Source of the DNA: Lepidodermella squamata
Taxonomy: Eukaryota > Gastrotricha
Assembly (NCBI GenBank): GCA_047495785.1
Contig: JBLDXI010000003.1
Location: 2,232,001 to 2,296,000, forward strand
Direction: 5' to 3'
Length of the DNA stretch: 64,000 nucleotides
Positions 10,723-21,694 of this stretch are shown here, in pieces; position 1 is the stretch's first letter; every line of letters starts with the position of its first letter. The position numbers and the translations under genes were made by a program. The notes below the pieces were generated by a model, which saw only the letters and a program-made list of their open reading frames with translations, did not search any database and was not told the origin of the DNA.

Positions 10723-10978
10723 AAACCTCTGGATGTGTATTTCTTTATCATCATCGAGTCTCAGCAGCAATTCCACATTCAGCTGCATAGGTATATCTTC
10801 GGGTTGCATTCTCTATTCTTGCTAACGAAATACTGTCGTCTTTTCGAGATGAATACTTTCGATTATTGTATTGCCAAATGCAATAAAACCGCCGGCAAAG
10901 ATGATAACATAACAATATCATCGCATAGCATTTGAACACCTGCTTGGGCAATACGCTCCATTGAATGTAGGTGAAAAA
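10723..10978. repeat. Direct repeat, copy 1
   Basis: This is repeated at 11977-12214. Both contain 'CTCTGGATGTGTATTTCTTT' and a long identical run from 'GAATACTTTCGATTATTG' through 'TTTGAACACCTGCTTGGGCA'. The second half is nearly identical and the first half is diverged. Confidence 0.8.
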
Positions 10979-11349
10979 AAGTCAAAAAAAGTATTCATAA
11001 TTATTAGCTCTTGTTCACACAAAGCCTATGAGTGCACTTGAGTTAACCGGACGAATAGACGAAGCACGGAATCGCCACGACGCTGAAGACGAACCGCATT
11101 GAAAATTTCCTGATGGTTATGAAGTCATTCAAAAAAATGCTAGGCAAGGAAAGATTTGCGCATATACTTTATATTGCGATGCGTTCAGTTGCGTTACGTA
11201 ATCGGAAAACTGGTGCCTAGGCTACGCAAGTGAAAAAGTTCGAGTGAATCGCTTCACGACAGTCTCAGACTGATGAACATTCACCGGCAGTTGAGGTCGG
11301 GACCTCGAAAGGCATGCCTCGAACTGTCGAGTATGTCGGATTCAAAAAG

Positions 11350-11732
11350 TGACCAGAGAAAGCACTCAAGCTAAAATTTTGATCTGCATTATTAAATCGA
11401 GTGCTTCTCAAAACGGATGATATCTCCGTTGTTCATCAAATTTTGCATGCATATAGAACGCGAGCTGCTCTTTCACGTGGTATAAAATTTGAGGTGGGCA
11501 ATTGCTGCTCAGTCTTGATCTTATCAAAAAAAATGAAACCATAGTGAAAATGAGTTTTTGTATCGTAACAAGGGTTGGGTTGCCTATCTAAAATCGTATT
11601 CCACGCGAAAGAGGAGCTCGCGTTCTATATGCGTGCAAACTTTGTGAACAACGGAGATATCCGTTTTGAGAAATTCAACTTTGAATGAAAATGAAGATTC
11701 TGAAATTTTAGCTGAAGTGCTTACTCTGGTCA
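11350..11732. repeat. Fold-back inverted repeat
   Basis: The left arm begins at 11350 (GACCAGAGAAAGCACT) and runs to about 11480 (CTCTTTCACGTGG). It is the inverse of the right arm 11601-11732 (CCACGCGAAAGAGG to CTCTGGTCA). Arms are similar but not identical, and the centre has no coding content. It lies between the direct repeats and may be a MITE inside a larger composite element. Confidence 0.65.
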
Positions 11733-11976
11733 TTTTTTTCTCTATGGTCGGATTGAACATCAGTCCATAGAGATTATTTTTGGGCGAGTGAATAATATTA
11801 CCCCAGATATTATTGCATATTTATGCGTTTTCAAGGGTCCTTATTACGAAAATTTCCACGAGGATAGGTCAAATATGACCGCCTTTTCCGCTATCCGCTA
11901 CAAAGCTCCCAGATATTGTATTCAGCCGCGATCCCGGAAACGTTAATTTTGCGTTGATCTTGTTACCAATTGTGTC

Positions 11977-12214
11977 AAAACCTCTGGATGTGTATTTCTT
12001 TATCATTATCAAGTCTCAGCGGCTATTTCACGTCTTCGGGTTCATTCTCCGTCATTTTCACAAAATACTGATGGCGTCTTACCGAGATGAATACTTTCGA
12101 TTATTGTATTGCCAAATGCAATAAAACCGCCGGCAAAGATGATAACATAACAATATCATCGCATAGCATTTGAACACCTGCTTGGGCAATACGCTTCATT
12201 GAATAGAGGTGAAA
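11977..12214. repeat. Direct repeat, copy 2
   Basis: Second copy of the repeat at 10723-10978, same orientation. Further related scraps ('GAGTGCACT-AAGTT', 'CGGACGAATAGAC') occur at 11030-11065, 12257-12275 and 12465-12510, so the area is a patchwork of one repeat family. Confidence 0.75.
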
Positions 12215-12510
12215 AAGTCGGACGATCAGTTCCCCATGTTAACAACGACACAAGGCCTGATGCTACGAGTGCACTCAAGTTCTCAGTAAAACAACAGAGG
12301 TTTTGTAGTTGAATATGCAGCGGCAGGAAAGGCGAAGCAAGAAACCATCAGCGAATAACCGGGAACCGGAAAATCAGTGAACACTTTAATGAGGTTTGAT
12401 GAACTACTTGTATGAACTTGAATTGAGGCTTTTCGATTGAACAACGACACGCTGCGTGATGCTATGAGTGAACTTATGTAGACCGGACGAATAGACAAGC
12501 ACGAATAGAC

Positions 12511-13278
12511 AAAATAGCACGAAATGTATTAACAAAACAAATCAACTGAATTGAAACTTGGTGAACTGCAGATTGAACTTATTGAGGTTTTGTCATTAGG
12601 GTTCCGAAATTGAACACATAATTGTTGCTCGCTTATTCTTATTGCAGATTATAGAGACTACCCAGCTTCAGATCTTTTATCATCGACGAAATTGATAGAA
12701 AAGCAAATATATGACGAAATACTGGTATCAATTGAATGGATTTCAACCTAAGCAACTAAGCATAAGAAGCTACTGTGTTTCGTGTGTGAGACGCAACTGA
12801 ACGCAAAATGTCGAAAACAAATCTTAACATTTTCCAATCAAATGGTCTGCATCTCAGAACTGGAATTCCTTTAATAAGGTGCTTATATATGGGCTCGCCA
12901 AGTACCAATATCCCATGCCCTACTAAAAGCGGCTACAAATTTATAAGCATCACAACGTTCTGCTCTGTTAAAAATCGTATAGAACTGATTTGAATCTTAA
13001 TTTTCTGATTTTTATAATGGTCATTTTGTGTTGATCTTGCATAAACTTGAACAAAACATTTTAAAACGTGTTATTAATCTTCCGACCAGTTGTTTTATCG
13101 TTTTTAAGCCAGCAACCAACAAGGAAAAAATAATTTTGGATAATTTCGTAAAAACTCTAATGTCTGGATGCACTGGACACTATCAAGTTCAATAATTGTC
13201 TAGGTTTGATAGAGAAAAAACCCATTGATCGGATGTTTATTTGCTTTGAAGCCGGGTGCGCGATAAAGATCTCGTGGC
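12511..13278. other. Spacer, no gene seen
   Basis: The only frame of note is 12808-12993, which has no domain or paralogue. I see nothing I can support upstream of the CRE/TATA promoter. Confidence 0.4.
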
Positions 13279-13300
13279 TGACGTCACTGACCCTTTATAA
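13279..13300 (+). promoter_or_regulatory. CRE palindrome and TATA box of the proline-rich peptide gene
   Basis: A perfect cAMP-response element, TGACGTCA (13279-13286), sits 10 bp before TTTATAA (13294-13300). The ATG follows at 13394. CREB/ATF-type bZIP factors bind this palindrome. The close pairing with a TATA box and short leader fits an inducible gene. Confidence 0.6.
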
Positions 13301-13393
13301 GGCAGACAGCTAGCAGCTCCTAATTCACTTCTCAACTTATTTCTTTGGAAATTTGATCTGTTCGTTTTCGAAAACCCACTTTCTTTGTAGATA

Positions 13394-13755
13394 ATGCTGC
13401 GCTGCGTAGCTTTCGCACTATTCGTAAGTTTTGTGAATCAATGATTGCATGGTTTTTAAATGATGCGTTTTACCACAATAAGGTTGCAGTCGTTCTGAGC
13501 GATGTTCTATCGGAGCAAAGCCGCGCCCCTTTGGCTGGTAAGCCCAAGGTGCCCATACCACATCCGGTCTCTGCACCACGTCCAGAGCCGCCAAGAGCCA
13601 AAACTGCTGGTTCTTCAAAAGTGCCCCATGTCAAACCTCCATCTCGTCCGGAGCCGCCAAGAGTCAGAACTGCGGCGAACAAGGATGCGAAAATTCAGAA
13701 GTCGCGAGAGGAAGCCAGAGCCATATTCTTCCGCCCCCCACCTTCCAGTGGCTGA
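13394..13755 (+). CDS. Secreted proline-rich basic peptide
   Basis: Two exons, 13394-13423 and 13483-13755, are separated by a 59-bp intron (GTAAGT...AATAAG). The product is 100 aa. Exon 1 encodes MLRCVAFALF, which joins VAVVLSDVLS to complete a signal peptide, so splicing and start support each other. The mature part is basic and proline-rich, with an imperfect duplication of R-P-E-P-P-R-x-x-T-A and ending FFRPPPSSG. It has no cysteine in the mature region. A poly(A) signal AATAAA lies at 13854-13859. Composition and secretion resemble proline-rich antimicrobial peptides of arthropods, or a cuticle or neuropeptide precursor; the sequence does not distinguish these. RxxR-like processing sites are weak. 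Confidence 0.7.
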
Positions 13756-14095
13756 AGTCTGAAATTCTCTTGATGGTAAGCATGAACTGCAAAGCCAAAG
13801 TGAGAAGTAGATGGTTTGCAAGGTTGTTTGATGATATTATTGAAGAATTATGAAATAAACATTATTTGCGAGCACATTACTCCCCCTTTTTCCTTGTTAC
13901 GCTTGTATCCCGGAACTTCGATAGATCTGATCATTTTTTGAACGTGAAAACGGAGAAGCTGGCCAAAGAAACGATTTTCATTATTTCGACTTTAATGCCA
14001 TTGAAAATTTCTCTTTCACTACGAATCAATCGCAATTTACAATTCTGTGAGATTAGATTTAGCCTCAAAGTCAAATGGTAAAGGGTTCATTACTA

Positions 14096-14990
14096 ACTTG
14101 ATTAAGTCGTTTGGTATTCAAGGCACTTAGAGGTTTAGTCTTGAGCAGGAATGTCCCGATTTCGAGTTCATTACATTTTCCATTCAAACAAATGATCGGC
14201 CCTTTATTTATATTGACGCCAGGTGTGTGGTGTGCGGTCATAACGTACAACGTACACGTAATGTTTTTAGGAAGATCGCTGGAAGATAACACATGGCGGG
14301 TTTTTTGGCAGTTTGGAATGGTTGTGTGCGAAAAGAGCAAGATGACATAAGAGCAATGATATTATATTAGATTTACACTGTGAATGTATGACTTAAGAGC
14401 AAGCGAAGAAAGAGCAGCGATATGAGAGCAAACGAAATAAGAGCAATGTAATAAAAAGAGCAATTTTTTGGTACATTGATATGGCAAAAAAATGGCGTCA
14501 AGCACGCGATGTTGCTCATTATTTTTCATTAGCAGCCCCAAAGCCAACCAAGAAAGCGGGTCTCGTTGCCAATTCTTCGAAGAAAAAACTGATTGGGCGC
14601 GTGCGAACTTATGGTAGTGGGACGAAAGCTTGACAGAAAAAATGGCCGCATAGAAGAATAACATTTATATAGCAACTAGAAATAACAATATTGCTTTTAT
14701 ATTAAATTGTCGTTCTGCTCTTATTTCGATGCTCTTATCTCGTTGCTCTTATTTCGTTTTGCTCTTCTGTCATTGCTCTTATATCATTGCTCTTATCTCG
14801 CTTGCTCTTTTCGCACACAACCGAATGTACTCTATTAGATGGTCGAAGGGCTTTCGAGTTTAACTCGAGATATTTGAGCTCAAAGTAGGCATACTTGCCC
14901 CATGAAACCATCACTTCTGAAGGTCCTATGGCAATTTGGATTGCACCATCGTGTTCAGCATGGCCGAATTCCTAGGTGAGTTGATTTTCA
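14096..14990 (-). pseudogene. Unrecognised exon split by a miniature element
   Basis: On the minus strand, coding-looking sequence starts after a CACCTAG acceptor near 14983 (EFGHAEHDGAIQIAIGPSEV, then WGKYAYFEL). It is interrupted at 14822 by the inverted-repeat element. It resumes below 14318 (NCQKTRHVLSSSDLPKNITC, KGPIICLNGKCNELEIG), ending at a possible donor near 14096. The two halves are not in the same frame once one copy of the GAAT flank duplication is removed, so the exon is probably dead. I do not recognise the family. Several cysteines and a mixed beta-rich pattern suggest an extracellular domain. Confidence 0.4.
14319..14822. mobile_element. Inverted-repeat element with AGAGCAA subrepeats
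   Basis: Ends are GGTTGTGTGCGAAAAGAGCAA and its inverse TTGCTCTTTTCGCACACAACC. Inside each terminal repeat the motif 'AGAGCAA' recurs many times at short intervals. GAAT occurs on both sides and may be the target-site duplication. There is no coding sequence, so it is a non-autonomous element. Confidence 0.7.
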
Positions 14991-15411
14991 AATTACCAGT
15001 CGCGAACAGATGCGAGAAATACAAAACCAAAAAATGTTTAGTTTTTAGTGAGTTGATTCAATTTTAGCAAAAAGTTGTCTCTCCATGTTACCCACAACTG
15101 TTTGTAGATTTCTCCACCCATCGGTGTCGAACTTCGCACCCCAGGTAATTCGACGCATCTTAGTCTCGATTTGCAGAGTCAAAGTTCACATATTTTTTGC
15201 TTCGTCATGCGTGGTGGGGTGGTCGATTAGGTCGGGAATTTTTTCATCATTATAAATGATTTCTTCGACTTTCACTCGTCTTCCTTTACTCGAGATTATT
15301 AACAAATCCGCCTTAACATCGGATTTTTTGTCTAATTACGCGTTTTCTCGATTAGAATCAAAACTCGGTGCTCTAACATATATTAGAAAGCTGAGTTCGG
15401 CTCAAATTTAC

Positions 15412-15737
15412 GTTTCTTCTTGTCCGATGTTACCGTGACATAGCTCCACACTTTGCAAACCGGGCAGCAAAAGTCATTGGATGATTTGGCCAATTTTTGA
15501 GCTCATTTCTCGCAGAAAGAGTGGCCACATGTAGATAAGGCGATTGGCGATTCGAACTTATTCGAACAAACGCTGCATTTGAGTACCTAGTTCATTCTAA
15601 TAACATTTCAGATCCAGAAAATGAGAACAAAAGCTCACGCCCGGCAATGGACCGTCGATTTCGACTCGGTTGCCGCATTTCGGAGTCTTCGCCGATCGAC
15701 CATCAATTAAGTCTGGACTCTGGCGCTTTCCAAACAT
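15412..15737 (-). pseudogene. 5' fragment of an RBCC-ANK gene (exons 1-2) with a stop in the RING
   Basis: Exon 1 (15737-15639) and exon 2 (15586-15412) have the same lengths (99 and 175 nt), splice sites and intron placement as RBCC-ANK copy 1. The N-termini are close (GRSAK-PKCGNRVEIDG is shared). In the RING the cysteine codon after CEK is TGA (15503-15505), ending the frame. No exon 3 follows below 15412. This is a truncated, inactivated duplicate most similar to copy 1. Confidence 0.8.
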
Positions 15738-16059
15738 GGATTGAAAATTTCTAAGATTAAAGAAATTAATGAAAGTATGGCTTTTTACAAAAGTTCCTGT
15801 GAATTTCACCTAAAAAAGCTTTGAAAAATTGCCAATTTCGGAAGCGATGTCGAAATTCCAGAAATAATTATTATTCGCCCAATGAATCTCAATTTTTTTT
15901 TCACAGAGAGAGCAAATTGCACAAAATACGCAGCATTTTAATGCTAGTTGTCAATGCCAGACGTAATAAATTTGAGCTAAGATTGTTATTAGTTTCTAAA
16001 TTCAATATGGTTCACAAATTCAAGTAAAAAATGCGCTACTTGTAATGACTTTCCAGGTG

Positions 16060-16520
16060 AGAATTGAAGGATCTAAGCACGTTCCATTTTCAAGCACTAA
16101 TGGCCCTGCCAAGAGCGCAGAATTTGTAATAATCGGGCGTGAAGATCGTGGGAGGGAATTTTGACGCCAAGTAGTCTATTATTTCAAACCGCACGTTCTT
16201 TTCCACGGCTAAATTCAACGGAGTCTTCCCATTAATTTCTTGAAGATTGCCATCCAGACCGTATTTTTCAACCAATTTTACGACCATATCCAGATTTTGG
16301 GACATGACAGCGAGATGCAAGGCGTTACATTGCTGTTTGTCGACAGTTTTCACACTGCAACCTTGATTGATGAAAAACTGAAAAATCCGAGGCCGATCGA
16401 CCATAACAGCTCGAAGTAACGGTGTTTGACCATAAAATGCGTTTTTCTTCTTCCGAATCGGGAATAATCGCGTTCAATTTATTCAAAATCGGCGAGAAAT
16501 CACCGTCTTCCTTGTTGCGA
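16060..16520 (-). pseudogene. 3' ankyrin fragment of an RBCC-ANK gene
   Basis: The minus strand encodes ankyrin repeats nearly the same as the end of RBCC-ANK copy 4 (shared strings MSQNLDMVVKLVEKYGLDG and NLAVEKNVRFEIIDYLASKF). A frameshift near 16440 separates SPILNKLNAIIPDSEEE from VMVDRP. A TGA replaces a codon just before KWN near the end. Upstream exons are missing. It lies tail-to-head with the fragment at 15412-15737, as expected for remains of tandem copies. Confidence 0.8.
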
Positions 16521-17389
16521 TACTGAAAGGCTGAAAAACAAGAGCACGGTTGGCGAGGTAGGTACAAATTACAAATTACGCCTAAAAATTGAATTTCCCT
16601 CGGTTACGGTTCTGGTTCCCTTTTTATCCGAATTTATCCCTGTGAGAAACACTATTTGACAGCATTTGCTATGTGTTTTCAATGGTTCTGATTAAGATTT
16701 TAAAAGCCGCTTGTCTCCATCTATCACCGTTGAGGCTGCACGGTAACTGGGCGAGTGCGTCCAATCGGCCCAGCTGATTTCGGACTATTTTTTGAGCAAC
16801 CTAATTTTTGTATCAGATGATGCTTTTCACAATGGCTTTTCGGATTCTAAATTGCTCCAATGAAAGTCCCCGACAGTCCCTCACTGATACCACTTATTTT
16901 CAAAAATCAGTATTCCGAATACTATTCAGCTTTTTCGCGCGGCAGTCTTAACGCCTGCGTAAGTCAGGACAGCGATTTCGATCGATTTGATAAACATTTC
17001 TATTGCGTCGTCATCACAAAATTGAAATTTCGAAAAACTTGAAATTGCTGTATTGCTGTGCATTCTGTCTGAATTCCGATAACGTCCTTGTGGCCGTGAA
17101 AGAGTTAACGACATGCCTCGAGGTATTCTGGGTATCGCAACAGAGCTCCATCTTCATCACGATTTCTACTACTTCTCTTGCATTTTCCATTCCTGACAGC
17201 TTCGACTCATCGTTACAATTTACAATTCTATTTGTATTTGTATGCATTTACTTCCAAGGGCAAGCGAATTCAGAATTCTGCAAATTGAACCTCTTATTAT
17301 GCCACGTGAACCTCAGATTTTCTAATTAGGTGATAGCCCGAATAAGATAAATCACCCTGGATATGACTTCCAAGTCAGAAAGGGGACCT
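16521..17389. other. Spacer with a duplicated non-coding block
   Basis: Sequence around 16690-16860 resembles 20785-20915 (shared 'CT-CATCTATCAC', 'GAGGCTG-ACG' and 'GGATTCTAAAT'), so it is part of the duplicated neighbourhood. Short frames at 16860-17329 have no recognisable features and overlap each other on both strands. No gene is supported. Confidence 0.4.
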
Positions 17390-19270
17390 CTACTTGGGCG
17401 GAATCATGTCACAGTCGAATGATTTAGCAACCAAGTAACCCACATCAGTAGCCTTCCAGTCCATGGCACCGATGAAAATGACTGTCGTGCAGTAGTCAAC
17501 ATCGCTGATGGTCAGAGTTTCAATGGCCTTCGCGTGAAGACCCGTCAGCGTTGCTGAATACGAACTCTTCCACGCTTGAGTTGAATTCGAAACAGGGAAA
17601 ATCTAAAAATGAGTAGTGAGTTGCAAGGAAATTCAAGTCTAATAGAAACCTTACTTGAAGGTAGTTAATGTTGTAGTCGAAGCTATTTCGGCAGCCTACA
17701 ATAGTGTTACCGAATTGATCAATTATCGGTGCATTTGCGAGGAAGCATTGTACTGACGACCGGATGAACTCGTAGCGGCCCGTTAATCCTTGCCTAAACA
17801 GGTGAAGAAAATACCTGTCTGCAAACAGCGCAATTTTTTCATCCCCAGACTGTCCGTAATGGTTGTTGGTGGTCATTGATTCGAACGTTTCGCTGACTTT
17901 TACTCCGGTTGGGTAATTGATCCAGTACTGAAGCGTATCCGGGAAAGACGATCCGTCAATCAGGGAAAACGCAATCGCGTCTCCTGTTGCCGCGTTCGAA
18001 CACCACAGATAGTTCAACTCAGGATCTGCATGGAGGTCGGTGCACCACGCACGACTTGACACCGATTTGACAAATACCTCAAGGGATACATTACCAGCGC
18101 CCTGTCCCGACAGCAAAGGTTCCAAGTCAGCATAATAAATGGTCTGTGTAGAATACGACACAAAAAGTCTGCCGGTTGCATCGTCGTAAGTACAGCTTAA
18201 GATCGCGGACTTGGGATCAAGGCCTGGAGGAACGGTTTTGACCGTCCACATTGGGGTCCGCTCCATCATGTCGATGAGCCAATCGCCGTAAATGCTTCTG
18301 GTAGACTTTTTCGGTGGTTCGGGCAGTTTGAATGCTTGCAATTCGTTATAAGAATTTACAGTGAGAATAATTTTGCTCTTAATCTCGTCACGAGAAATGG
18401 TCTGAGTTTTGTGAGTTGTACCACGAGGCTGCAGACGATTTTTCGGCTTGCGAAGGGTGGCTACGTAAACACCTTTATACCTAGCAGATCTGTGGGTGTA
18501 GATCGTTTGAAACTCCGTATTTCCGTTCGTTGGTCGATTCCAGTACTGAAGGGAATGGGTGACACGGATTCTTAAGATTTCCTTCAATAGCTTACCCCAT
18601 CTTTTTGCAGGCTTTCAACAGGCTTCGAGCCCGATCCCGAATCCGATTCGCCTTCCTTCAGCCTGCAGTAAGTGTTAGAAACTTGCCAAGTACCATCGGC
18701 TTGGCATAAAATGTTTGATCCGACAAGTTCATAGCCTTCCTTGCATTCAACCACTTGATGGCTACCGACAAATGGCGGGCAATCGCTATGGGGCAAATAG
18801 CCATTGTCGATGACAGGTAAAGGACCTGAGCAAATAGGAACGCAGCTCCCGGCAGATGTCCATTTCTGGTCTTTGCCACAATGGATTGTAGCAGAACCGT
18901 TGATGGCATAGCCCGGTTTGCAGGTGACAACCAGCTCACTGCCTATTGTTGTTGTTGTCACCGAAATCTGGCCATTTTCGACTTGGCCAGGGTGGCCGCA
19001 GCTCTTTTCACAGGTAACAAGCCCTGGCGGATACCAAGTACCGCCAGCTAAGCATTTCTGGACTGTAACGCCGCAGGCGTCAGAAACGGTGAAGCCATCG
19101 TCGCAAAGCAGGCCCAATCCAGTCCCAATTGGCGCAACGTCACCTACAGAAGATCCTGTAAGAAAAACGATGGCATTTTCCCGTTTCGGAATAACACAGG
19201 TCCCGTAGATAAAATCTATCGAGCACGCTACAACCACTATACTCAGAAACATTTTCGTCGTTTCGAACAA
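17390..19270 (-). CDS. Secreted three-sushi protein with a large unrecognised C-terminal domain
   Basis: Three exons: 19270-18596, 18545-17655 and 17602-17390, joined by introns of 50 and 52 bp, both in phase 0. They give a 592-aa product. The start region offers two methionines (19270 and 19252); the second opens directly into a signal peptide (MFLSIVVVACSIDFIYG). Residues 25-205 form three complement-control (sushi) modules with the usual C-x-C-x-W-x-C endings, followed by a Ser/Gly/Glu linker. The C-terminal 370 aa contain repeated strand-like blocks (IILTVNSYNELQAFKL, RLFVSYSTQTIYYADL, LNYLWCSNAATGDAIAFSL, EKIALFADRYFLHLFRQ). These suggest a beta-propeller, but I do not recognise the family. 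The frame 18587-17520 starts 4 nt inside the first exon's open frame, but the GT-AG pair joins them into one protein. An adhesive or recognition role is inferred. Confidence 0.75.
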
Positions 19271-20104
19271 GGTATACGTAACTGTGGGAAATTACCTGAA
19301 TTTTTGTACTTAGCCGTGAGAAAAATCCTTCGCTTATCTAATCAATGAAGCAAATCACACGAAATGGAATTATGGAAAAGGAAAATATGCCGACTTTAAC
19401 AGCATGCTAATACTCTGAGCCTGAATGATAACACGGTGGATGAAAACAATAAGAAAACGTAGGTTATTTCCAGTTTAGTTACTCCTCATGGTTAGCTAAA
19501 TGGAATTTTGTAAAATTTCGCTTGTATGTATGTCCAGGATTTAAGGACTGATGCTCATCTGTGGGAAAACTCTGAGAAATGGGGAAAATCTAATCAAACT
19601 GAGTTAAAAGCTCAGTGGCAACCCGACTGTAACCTTCGAAATGCGATTGTCTCCCTATATGTTTGGCGAACCTTTGCCTCGCACAAATACAGTATACAAA
19701 AATACTTTTTATGCGCTATTTCCTCATTTGCCGAGTGAAGCGAACAAAGTTGAAATTTGTACGTGAAATGAGAGCAGCGACAATCAGCTTGACGCTCGAA
19801 TCATGTACCTAAAATCAGACATTATTGAGTCTGACATTGGGAAAATGCGTCAGAAAGGTCTGTGACCTCTTTCATTAGAGGACAAAATTACTGCTGAAGA
19901 TTAAACATTCCATAATGAAAAGCTATAGGCCATAATCGCAGCGAATAATGTCGTAGTCTCAGGACACGTGAAGTTCACCCTATCCCCTATCAAAAGCCGA
20001 TGACAAAATTAAAATGCTGACATGTGCACGGCGTGAAAAGGTGAGATTCGCCAGACAATTTAAACTGACATGCATTTTTGTGGCGGTGACATAATTAAGG
20101 AGCG
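19271..20104. promoter_or_regulatory. Spacer and conserved promoter block of four-cysteine copy 3
   Basis: Most of the stretch has no gene; the frame 19526-19738 is unsupported. Near the end, GCCGATGACAAAAT (19996-20009) and TGACATGTGCAC (20018-20029) are repeated exactly before copy 4 (21661-21674 and 21683-21694). They sit at similar distances from each ATG. They are candidates for shared control sites. Confidence 0.5.
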
Positions 20105-20111
20105 TATATAA
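20105..20111 (+). promoter_or_regulatory. TATA box of four-cysteine gene copy 3
   Basis: TATATAA, 61 bp before the ATG at 20166, is followed by ATCGAGAGC, which is also present before copy 4. Confidence 0.6.
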
Positions 20112-20165
20112 TCGAGAGCTTTGCTCCAATAAAATCATTCTTTGGTTTTATATTTCCGCAAAATC

Positions 20166-20546
20166 ATGAATTTCACAATCTCACTTCTGATTTCATCAGT
20201 GATAACGCTAGCGAACTCGGCTCCTACTACTCGCGATGAGCAATCATCGAAGCATGCCAAGTCCCAGGTGAACTTCAAGACAATATTGGAGCACAAATTC
20301 ACAACAGCGCGAGACTTCATGACAGAAGAAATGGAGCAGTTTTTCGGTGGTTCTACAATAAACGCCTGCGCTCAATGCTTTAACGTCGCAGAAATACCGC
20401 CAGATAGTTTCGCCGCTTGGTACTTGAAACGGCCGCTTATAGTTAGAAGCGCTTACAAGAACATGATGATGGCCTACGGCTGTTCGAAGCTTCCAATCAT
20501 CGACCGAATGTTTTTCCTGAAGCAGCGAAAATGCCTAAAAGCATGA
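20166..20546 (+). CDS. Small secreted four-cysteine protein, copy 3
   Basis: This is an intronless gene of 126 aa. The frame is open 8 codons further up, but the start at 20166 begins the signal peptide (MNFTISLLISSVITLANS) and aligns with the paralogues. The mature domain keeps C-x2-C-x34-C-x16-C, with ACAQCFNVAEIPPDSF, AWYLKR, MMMAYGCSKL and FLKQRKC. Copies 3 and 4 form one subgroup (YLKR, GCSKLP, TILEHK) and copies 1 and 2 another. A TATA box and an upstream block shared with copy 4 are present. AATAAA lies at 20629-20634. Function is unknown. Confidence 0.8.
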   Translation: MNFTISLLISSVITLANSAPTTRDEQSSKHAKSQVNFKTILEHKFTTARDFMTEEMEQFFGGSTINACAQCFNVAEIPPDSFAAWYLKRPLIVRSAYKNMMMAYGCSKLPIIDRMFFLKQRKCLKA

Positions 20547-21660
20547 TATTGGTGATTTCAGCTTCAAATAATTTGCAAACTATGCTAGACCTATACGTTA
20601 TATGGAAATTCAATTAGGAAAAATGAAAAATAAATGGTATTCTTCGGATTCCGCAAGACTTTTACATTCGGGTTCACTTTGATTGAAAAGGAAACGCTAG
20701 GAGCGATAATGACTGATGTTAACCCTTTCATTGCGGAATTATTTATCTGCGTGGGAAAAAATATTAGACGGCAGACCCTGATCACGATTCTGAAATCCGT
20801 TTATCTCTATCTATCACTTTTAAGGCTGTACGAAAACAGGCCGAAACAGGCGAATTTTCGAGCCCCTTAATTTCTGTGTCAGGTGCCTTCAAATTTGGAA
20901 TTTAGGATTCTAAATATGTCCCTAAGATTATTCCTCACTTCTATCGCCGAAAACACTCATTTTAAAAAAGTTTCAGAGGCTCAGCATTCAGATCTGAATT
21001 CGCAGCTTTTCCAGTTTTTCCTCGCTACAGTTTTTGCAGCACAAAAATCAAGTCTGGGCGGATAGGACGAATTCGGCCGGTTTTATTGTATTTCAGTAGC
21101 GGCATCATTTTCAATTTCCAAGTCGACAAAATTTAAACAGAGGTCAATAAGACTATGGCCTGCAAGAAGAATTTGAATCAGCACGCCTGGGCCCTCTATA
21201 TGGAGGATTAAGATACGGAAATCGTGACTTTTTTTGGAAATCAGGAATTTGTTTGACTAAACCGAAGAAACTAAGACGGAGGTAAATCCGACACTCTCGA
21301 ACCTGCGTCGTTCGCAGTGGCAAAGGATTACGACGAAACGAGTTGCCAGCGCAAGACTCGGAAGTAGCTATATTTCCTTCATACTTGAGTCCTTTTATAA
21401 TGCAAATGAGCGGAGCAAATGAGGGTTTTGGGGTTCATTCGGGATAATGAAGGTCAGGCATGTTATACCTAGAATGAGAACAACAGCGATTTACGTCCTC
21501 GTCTAAAATCAGGCTAAATTCAGCCTGGCATGTATGAAAGAGCTCCCCTGTGCTAGGCATACCACTGTGACAATATATCAGTTTTTTGTCCATAGTGGCA
21601 GCAAATTCGCCGTAATACGTGATCCCGTAACTTGAACACTTGAATTTCAACCTATGATTA
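20547..21660. other. Spacer between copies 3 and 4, no gene seen
   Basis: It contains the 3' flank of copy 3 and the block resembling 16690-16860. The frames at 20634-20870, 20883-21065 and 21435-21671 overlap non-coding duplicated sequence and carry no domain. Confidence 0.4.
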
Positions 21661-21694
21661 GCCGATGACAAAATCAGATAATTGACATGTGCAC
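21661..21694 (+). promoter_or_regulatory. Conserved upstream block of four-cysteine copy 4
   Basis: GCCGATGACAAAAT (21661-21674) and TGACATGTGCAC (21683-21694), followed by GCGTG, match 19996-20029 upstream of copy 3. TATAAT follows at 21784-21789. The conservation stands out against diverged surrounding flank. Confidence 0.5.

Noticed and set aside
10528-10935. 135-codon plus-strand frame
   Set aside because: Its first half is the LINE tail; the second half is the direct repeat and not protein-like.
12808-12993. 61-codon frame ahead of the proline-rich peptide
   Set aside because: No signal peptide, no promoter and no paralogue; chance frame length in AT-rich DNA.
16860-17329. Small frames on both strands
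   Set aside because: They overlap each other antiparallel, have no paralogue, signal peptide or splice support.
17520-18587. Separate gene overlapping the sushi gene by 4 nt
   Set aside because: A GT-AG pair (18595/18546) joins the two frames in phase 0 with an intron of the usual size, and the second frame alone would lack a signal peptide.
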